Positions 59,863 through 64,000 of a DNA stretch of 64,000 nucleotides are shown here, piece after piece (the stretch's first letter is position 1; each line of letters begins with the position of its first letter). Location of the stretch: NCBI RefSeq assembly GCF_010731655.1, contig NZ_AP022619.1, positions 3,720,001 to 3,784,000 on the forward strand. The letters run 5' to 3'. The translations under genes were made by a program, and so were the position numbers. This DNA comes from Mycobacterium paraseoulense. GTDB taxonomy: Bacteria > Actinomycetota > Actinomycetes > Mycobacteriales > Mycobacteriaceae. The notes below the pieces were generated by a model. The model was not told the origin of the DNA. It saw only the letters and a list, made by a program, of their open reading frames with translations, and did no database searches.

Positions 59863-60342
59863 GTGAAACGTCTTCTCGCGGCTGCGATCGGGACAGTGGG
59901 CGCCGCATCGGTGCTGGTGGGGTGCTCCAGCGGCGGCCACACGGCCGGCCCGGCGTCCAGCACGGCACCCAGCGTCGCCAACGGCGGCGGGGCACAGGTC
60001 AAGGTTGGCGGCGCCGACCTGGCGGGCCTGGACCCGGCCTCGGTGACCTGCGTCAGGACCGGCGGCAAAATCGACATCGGCAGTGGTTCCAGCGGCGGAC
60101 GGCAGGCGCTCGCCGTCGTGATGACCGACGAGGCCACCCCGAAGGTCGAGTCGCTGGCGATGGTCGTCGACGGCAACGCCCTGTCGGTCAGCAACAACAT
60201 GGGCGCGAAGGTCGGCTCGGCCAGTGTGGCGGTGGACGGCAAGACCTACACCATCACCGGCCAGGCTCAGGGCGCCGACTTGAAGAACCCGATGGCCGGA
60301 ATGATCAGCAAGGACTTCAACATCAAGGTGACCTGCGGCTGA
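59863..60342 (+). CDS. LpqH-like lipoprotein (19-kDa antigen family)
   Basis: 159-aa secreted lipoprotein. The signal peptide (KRLLAAAIGTVGAASVLVG) ends in a lipobox with the acylated cysteine at C21 (VGCSSG). A Ser/Thr/Gly-rich linker follows, then an LpqH-type beta domain: VTCVRTGGKIDIGSG, a VVMTDEATPKVESLAM strand, YTITGQAQGADLKNPM and a C-terminal IKVTCG. The two cysteines probably form the disulfide known in this family. It is a paralogue, not the canonical lpqH (Rv3763) locus. GTG 59863 with GAAGGAAGG upstream is preferred; the open frame extends to 59812. Confidence 0.85.
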   Translation: MKRLLAAAIGTVGAASVLVGCSSGGHTAGPASSTAPSVANGGGAQVKVGGADLAGLDPASVTCVRTGGKIDIGSGSSGGRQALAVVMTDEATPKVESLAMVVDGNALSVSNNMGAKVGSASVAVDGKTYTITGQAQGADLKNPMAGMISKDFNIKVTCG

Positions 60343-60425
60343 TCGACTGCGACCGGGCGGCGGACGTGCCCCACTCACGCGTCCGCCGCTCGCCGTTTTC
60401 GGCTGCCCGCACGAGACCGCGGACT

Positions 60426-60431
60426 TATGAT
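60426..60431 (+). promoter_or_regulatory. -10 box of the TPR-CHAT operon (leaderless)
   Basis: TATGAT matches TANNNT well and ends six bases before the GTG of the TPR protein. No Shine-Dalgarno sequence is present. Confidence 0.6.
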
Positions 60432-60437
60432 GCAGCC

Positions 60438-62129
60438 GTGTCGATCGCCGACGAGTTGGACCACGCGCGCCGCCTGGCGTTCGCGGCCGACGAGGCCGGG
60501 GCGCGCGATCTGTTGCTGTCCTTGATACCGGGCATCGAGCGAGAGGACCGCGACGATCTGATGCTGGAGGTCCTCGCGCAGCTCGGCGAAATCTACCTTG
60601 GCCGCGGCGCGAATGACGGGGTGCGCGAGTCCATCCGGCGCATACGGGACTGCGTGTCGATCTACGCGGGCATGCCCGCAGACGCCGACACCACACAGAT
60701 GATCCGTCGGTACTCGCGCCGGGCCCAGTTCCTGCAAACCGGCCTGGCTGCGGCGATCGGCGATCACGAGGGTGCGGCCGCGGCGCTGGCGAACTTGGAC
60801 GACGACGCGGATCTGCCCGCTCTGGCCGACGAGCACGCACGACTGCGCATCCATGCATCGCTGCTGTGCGCGACCGCGCTGTGCGACGACGACCTGCACG
60901 TTCGGTCAGTCCCGTTGTGGGAGAGCATCGTTGCCGACATTGGAGAGTACCGGGGCGGCGGCGAGGCCGCGGACCACCTCCGGGTGGCCGCCGGCATCGG
61001 GTACGGCAGGTTCTGCGTCGAAACCGGCCGGCTCGCGGAGGCCGACCCGTGGCTGCGCCGCGCGGAAGCCCGGGCTCGCGCCAACGGTTGGGAACTCGCA
61101 ACGGCGCGAGCGCAATTGGAGTGCGCGGCGGCGCGCTGGGCGGCGAACGACCACGCCGGCACCGAGCGATTGGTCTCGGAGGCCTATCCCGTCATCGCCC
61201 GCCACGCCCGGGCACACGACGTCGCCCGCTGCTGGCTGTACCTGGGACTCACCCGGCTGGGTGCGGGCGCGCTGCAGGCCGCCGACGAATGCTGGGAACA
61301 CGCCGAGCGGCACTGGCGGGAGTTGGGAAAGCCGTTGCACCTGCACCGTATCTTGTTGCAACGCAGCTGGATTGCGATCTTCTGGAGCCGCTTCGCCGAT
61401 GCCGTCGAGCTGATCGCCGAGGCACGCGATTTGCTCGACTCGTCGCCGCGCAGCAGCTGGCTGCAGTACGCGCTGCTCGACAACCAACTCGGCACGGTGT
61501 GGCGTGCGGACGCGTTGGCGGACCTCGGTTTCGACAGCTCGGGCGATCCCGACGAGACGCTGGAGGAGACCGAGGCCAGGCAGGCCGAGGGGCTCGGCAT
61601 CCTCCACGGCGAGGTCGGCACCGAATCATACCGGCGCGGCATGACCAAACTGCAGCAGGCCGCCGAGCTCAAGGTGCCGGCCGCGCTGGCGGTCGATTCG
61701 GTGCGGTATTCGATCGCAGACGCCGATGCCAGATCCCGTTGGGCCGCCGGGGTTTCGGCGCGGGTCCTGGCCGGAGCCTTCGCCGTCGCGTGGGAATGGG
61801 AGAACACCGAACTTATCAGCGAACTGGTCGAATATCACAGCGCGCGAGGGACTTTCGATTCTGGCGTGGAGCGGCCGCAATCCGGCGAATGGGCGTCGAC
61901 CGCCACGGCGCACATCCCCGTGGACACCGAGCTGGAGCCGGCCCCGGCGCTGGCCGCGGCCGGTTCGCCCGCCCCCCGCGACGTATCGCTGACCCGGCTC
62001 GGGCCGCTGCCGCCGTTGCGGATGCAGCCCGGCGCCGAGCCGATCCTGAGCCACTATCGCGCGCTGGCCCACCAGCGCTACGGCCGCGACGTCACCTCGG
62101 CCGAGCCCGCCTGGTCGACCTGGCCATGA
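60438..62129 (+). CDS. TPR-repeat protein paired with a CHAT protease
   Basis: 563-aa soluble, mostly helical protein. The first 430 residues consist of tetratricopeptide-like helix pairs (for example LADEHARLRIHASLLCATAL, then GRLAEADPWLRRAEARAR, then ALQAADECWEHAERHWRELG and FADAVELIAEARDLLD). The C-terminal 100 residues are proline/alanine-rich. TPR proteins next to CHAT peptidases commonly act as sensor or substrate partners. The gene has its own leaderless promoter, and its stop codon overlaps the CHAT start (ATGA), so the two products are made together. No counterpart in the M. tuberculosis Rv3709c-Rv3723 order comes to mind. Specific function unknown. Confidence 0.8.
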   Translation: MSIADELDHARRLAFAADEAGARDLLLSLIPGIEREDRDDLMLEVLAQLGEIYLGRGANDGVRESIRRIRDCVSIYAGMPADADTTQMIRRYSRRAQFLQTGLAAAIGDHEGAAAALANLDDDADLPALADEHARLRIHASLLCATALCDDDLHVRSVPLWESIVADIGEYRGGGEAADHLRVAAGIGYGRFCVETGRLAEADPWLRRAEARARANGWELATARAQLECAAARWAANDHAGTERLVSEAYPVIARHARAHDVARCWLYLGLTRLGAGALQAADECWEHAERHWRELGKPLHLHRILLQRSWIAIFWSRFADAVELIAEARDLLDSSPRSSWLQYALLDNQLGTVWRADALADLGFDSSGDPDETLEETEARQAEGLGILHGEVGTESYRRGMTKLQQAAELKVPAALAVDSVRYSIADADARSRWAAGVSARVLAGAFAVAWEWENTELISELVEYHSARGTFDSGVERPQSGEWASTATAHIPVDTELEPAPALAAAGSPAPRDVSLTRLGPLPPLRMQPGAEPILSHYRALAHQRYGRDVTSAEPAWSTWP

Positions 62130-63472
62130 GCGACGCCGAGCGCACCACGCTGATCCTGCGGTACGCCGACGTCGGGATCGCCACCTACGCGAGCCTGCGC
62201 ATCGTCGGGCAGCCGTCGCGAACCGTCAACTGGGTCATCGAAGAGCCGCTGTTGCTCGCCGCGCTGGAAGAGCTGGCGAGCGCCCTGCCCGAGCCGAACG
62301 GTTCCGAGGGCCGGCGGGACGCCATCGCACGCGCCCTGACCACCGGGCCGTTCGCGGCGGCCGAGAGCGAGCTCACGCTCGCCTACATCCTCGGGGTGCT
62401 GCTGATCGGCTCCGCCGGCTGGCAGCTGCTGACCGAGTGCGTCGCCACGCCGCGGGCGGTCCTGTTCGTCTCGCCGAGCGCGCGGCTGGCGCGCGTCCCG
62501 TGGGGACTGCTGGCGGTGCCGAAATCGGGGCCCAGCAAGGAAGAGCTGGTGCGCGCCCGTCAGGAGGCGATCACCGCCAGCGGCCGGGCCGCGGCCCGGA
62601 TCCCGTGGCAGCTCGCCGACATCGCGCAGCACACCGACGGCCACCGGCTGATGGAGCTGGCCGACGTCCTGATGGCGGTGCCGCCGAACATCGTGCACTC
62701 GCCGCGGGTGCCGGCCGGATGGGACGTCAGGAGAAACGGCCCGCCGCTGCTGGTTCTGGACCCCCGGGTGCCGGGGCAGCGGCCGGACTCGCCGCTGGGT
62801 TCGGTGCTCGGCAGGCCGTCGCCCGAAACCCCGTTGGCGCGGCACTTCACCGAGGTGCTGCGGCACCGGCCCGTGCTACCGGCCGTCGACGCCGCGGTCG
62901 ACCTGTTCCGCCGCCAGGACGCCGATCGGACGTGGCTGGCCAAGCTGCTCGCCCAGGCCCCGAGCCGGCTCCTGTATGTGGGGCACGCGAGTTCGGCCGA
63001 GGGACAAGCCGATCGGGCCGCGCTGCACCTCGCGGATACGGCCGAAACCCCGGGCGACGCCGACCCGATCGGTGATCACCGCCCGCTGACCGCCTCTGAC
63101 CTGATGGCCCTGCAATTGCCGATGCCGCCGCGGGTGGCCCTGCTCGCGTGCGGGTCGGGTGGGGACTACCAATTCGACGAGGCCACCGGGCTGGTGGCGG
63201 CCATGGTCCTGGGTGGCGCACAGCTGGTGACGGCCACCCTGTGGTCGCTGCCGACCACCGCGGCGTACCGGCAGTTCGCCACGGCGGCCGGCGATCCGAT
63301 GGCCGACGTCGTGGCCGCCGTGGATCGCGCCCTTGACGCCGAAACAGACGCCGGGTGCGCGGTGAACCTCTGGCAGCGCGAGCAGATGCGCCGCTGGCGC
63401 GACGGCGATCCGGGGGCCAGCCCGGTGTATTGGGGTGCGGTGGTCAGCTTCGCGGTGGACGGCGCGCGCTAG
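62126..63472 (+). CDS. CHAT-domain caspase-like peptidase
   Basis: 448-aa protein. The C-terminal 250 residues are a CHAT (caspase HetF associated with TPRs) domain with an apparently intact catalytic dyad: H287 in LLYVGHASS and C342 in VALLACGSGG, followed by the typical VTATLWSLPTTAAYR. The N-terminal 200 residues contain LARVPWGLLAVP, also typical of the family. CHAT proteases cleave partner proteins and in several bacteria act in signalling or cell-death/defence systems. The role here is inferred only from the TPR-CHAT pairing. Confidence 0.85.
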   Translation: MSDAERTTLILRYADVGIATYASLRIVGQPSRTVNWVIEEPLLLAALEELASALPEPNGSEGRRDAIARALTTGPFAAAESELTLAYILGVLLIGSAGWQLLTECVATPRAVLFVSPSARLARVPWGLLAVPKSGPSKEELVRARQEAITASGRAAARIPWQLADIAQHTDGHRLMELADVLMAVPPNIVHSPRVPAGWDVRRNGPPLLVLDPRVPGQRPDSPLGSVLGRPSPETPLARHFTEVLRHRPVLPAVDAAVDLFRRQDADRTWLAKLLAQAPSRLLYVGHASSAEGQADRAALHLADTAETPGDADPIGDHRPLTASDLMALQLPMPPRVALLACGSGGDYQFDEATGLVAAMVLGGAQLVTATLWSLPTTAAYRQFATAAGDPMADVVAAVDRALDAETDAGCAVNLWQREQMRRWRDGDPGASPVYWGAVVSFAVDGAR

Positions 63473-63473
63473 C

Positions 63474-63773
63474 TCACAGCGACGCCACGAACGCCGCGTG
63501 CACCGCAAGCACGTCGTCGGGCAGCGAAAGTTCCTCGCGCGCAGCGGGATCGAACGCCACCAGGACGACCAGGCCGGGACGCAGCACCGACACGTCGAGG
63601 CCGTCGCCGCAGCGGGCCAGCTTGCCGATGAAGGTCTCCCCGGAGACGGCGACCACCTCGATGAACACCTGACGCTCGACCGCGCGCACGGTGCCGACCC
63701 CGACGGCGCGGTCGGCGGCGCCCCGCCGCCGCGGGGGCCTGAACCGGTCAACGAGCGCCAACAGCTTCCTCAT
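63474..63773 (-). CDS. Small conserved hypothetical protein
   Basis: About 99 aa. A basic N-terminus (MRKLLALVDRFRPPRRRG) is followed by a compact beta-rich domain (VGVGTVRAVERQVFIEVVAVSGETFIGKLA, then GLDVSVLRPGLVVLVAF) that may be an OB-like fold. The start at 63773 is my estimate; the frame is open to 63812. It converges on the CHAT gene with a single base between the stop codons. Function unknown. Confidence 0.6.
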   Translation of the reverse strand: MRKLLALVDRFRPPRRRGAADRAVGVGTVRAVERQVFIEVVAVSGETFIGKLARCGDGLDVSVLRPGLVVLVAFDPAAREELSLPDDVLAVHAAFVASL

Positions 63774-63844
63774 CCGACCACGGTGCAGCCGCCCGCCGGC
63801 TACCGAACCCAAGTTTTCGGCTGCCGCGTTTCGCGCGGTGCCCC

Positions 63845-63850
63845 TATTCT
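63845..63850 (+). promoter_or_regulatory. -10 box of the last gene (leaderless)
   Basis: TATTCT matches TANNNT and ends six bases before the ATG at 63857. Confidence 0.5.
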
Positions 63851-63856
63851 GTGCAG

Positions 63857-64000
63857 ATGAGCGCCGATTCGGAGCTGGCCGTCGCGGTCGGCCACCCTCG
63901 CCGGTCGGTGATCGACGCGGCGTGGCGGGCGATCGGCCCCGGGGTGGAGGTGCTCAGCAGCGACGACGGCGGGCCGTTGAGCCGCACCGTCAAACGCATC
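63857..64000 (+). CDS. Incomplete gene at the window edge
   Basis: Open frame of 48 codons starting MSADSELAVAVGHPRRSV and running off the window. A TANNNT box six bases upstream supports the start and a leaderless transcript. Codon use is typical of the genome. The visible part is too short to assign a family. Confidence 0.6.
   Translation, partial: MSADSELAVAVGHPRRSVIDAAWRAIGPGVEVLSSDDGGPLSRTVKRI

Overview
This window comes from a slow-growing Mycobacterium, most likely the M. avium complex or a close relative. The evidence is high GC, many GTG starts, TANNNT -10 boxes placed 6-7 nt before start codons, and gene order. The two flanks reproduce the order of M. tuberculosis Rv3709c-Rv3723: ask, leuA, dnaQ-like, murT, gatD, recR, ebfC, Rv3717 amidase, then Rv3718c-, Rv3719- and Rv3720-like genes, dnaZX, aspartate aminotransferase, 4.5S RNA, tRNA-Ser and lucA. 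Species cannot be fixed by eye.

Left flank (1-8823): amino-acid and cell-wall housekeeping genes. ask has an internal in-frame start for the beta subunit. leuA is preceded by a leucine leader peptide and two mutually exclusive hairpins (an attenuator). leuA and the dnaQ-like gene converge on a perfect 59-bp tandem repeat that carries both stop codons. murT-gatD make the peptidoglycan-amidating enzyme pair. recR-ebfC form an operon divergent from the zinc amidase.

Centre (about 8824-50965): a large accessory island inserted between the Rv3717 and Rv3718c homologues. It has about 0.9 kb of weakly coding, AT-richer DNA, then one tightly coupled operon. This encodes a fully reducing KS-AT-DH-ER-KR-ACP polyketide synthase (2086 aa) and two giant NRPSs (5517 and 5530 aa, GTGA overlap). 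The assembly line reads C-A-T, C-A-T-E, C-A-T, C-A-T-E, C | A-T, C-A-T-E, C-A-T-R, C-A-(MT)-T-R. The predicted product is a methyl-branched-acyl octapeptide with alternating D residues at positions 2, 4 and 6, an N-methylated last residue, and reductive (aldehyde or alcohol) release. The oddest point is a complete thioester-reductase domain after module 7, in the middle of the chain, nearly identical to the terminal one. An EryG-like O-methyltransferase (opposite strand, AT-richer) and a second SAM methyltransferase close the island. No MbtH, FadD/FAAL, PapA, MmpL or thioesterase gene is visible in the window.

Right flank (50962-64000): an SRPBCC protein, a flavoprotein plus cyclopropane-synthase-type methyltransferase pair, dnaZX, aspartate aminotransferase, 4.5S RNA, tRNA-Ser(GGA) and lucA. 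These are followed by a more variable stretch with an enoyl-CoA hydratase, a small protein with a DGYHR motif, an LpqH-like lipoprotein, a coupled TPR-CHAT protease pair and an incomplete gene at the edge.
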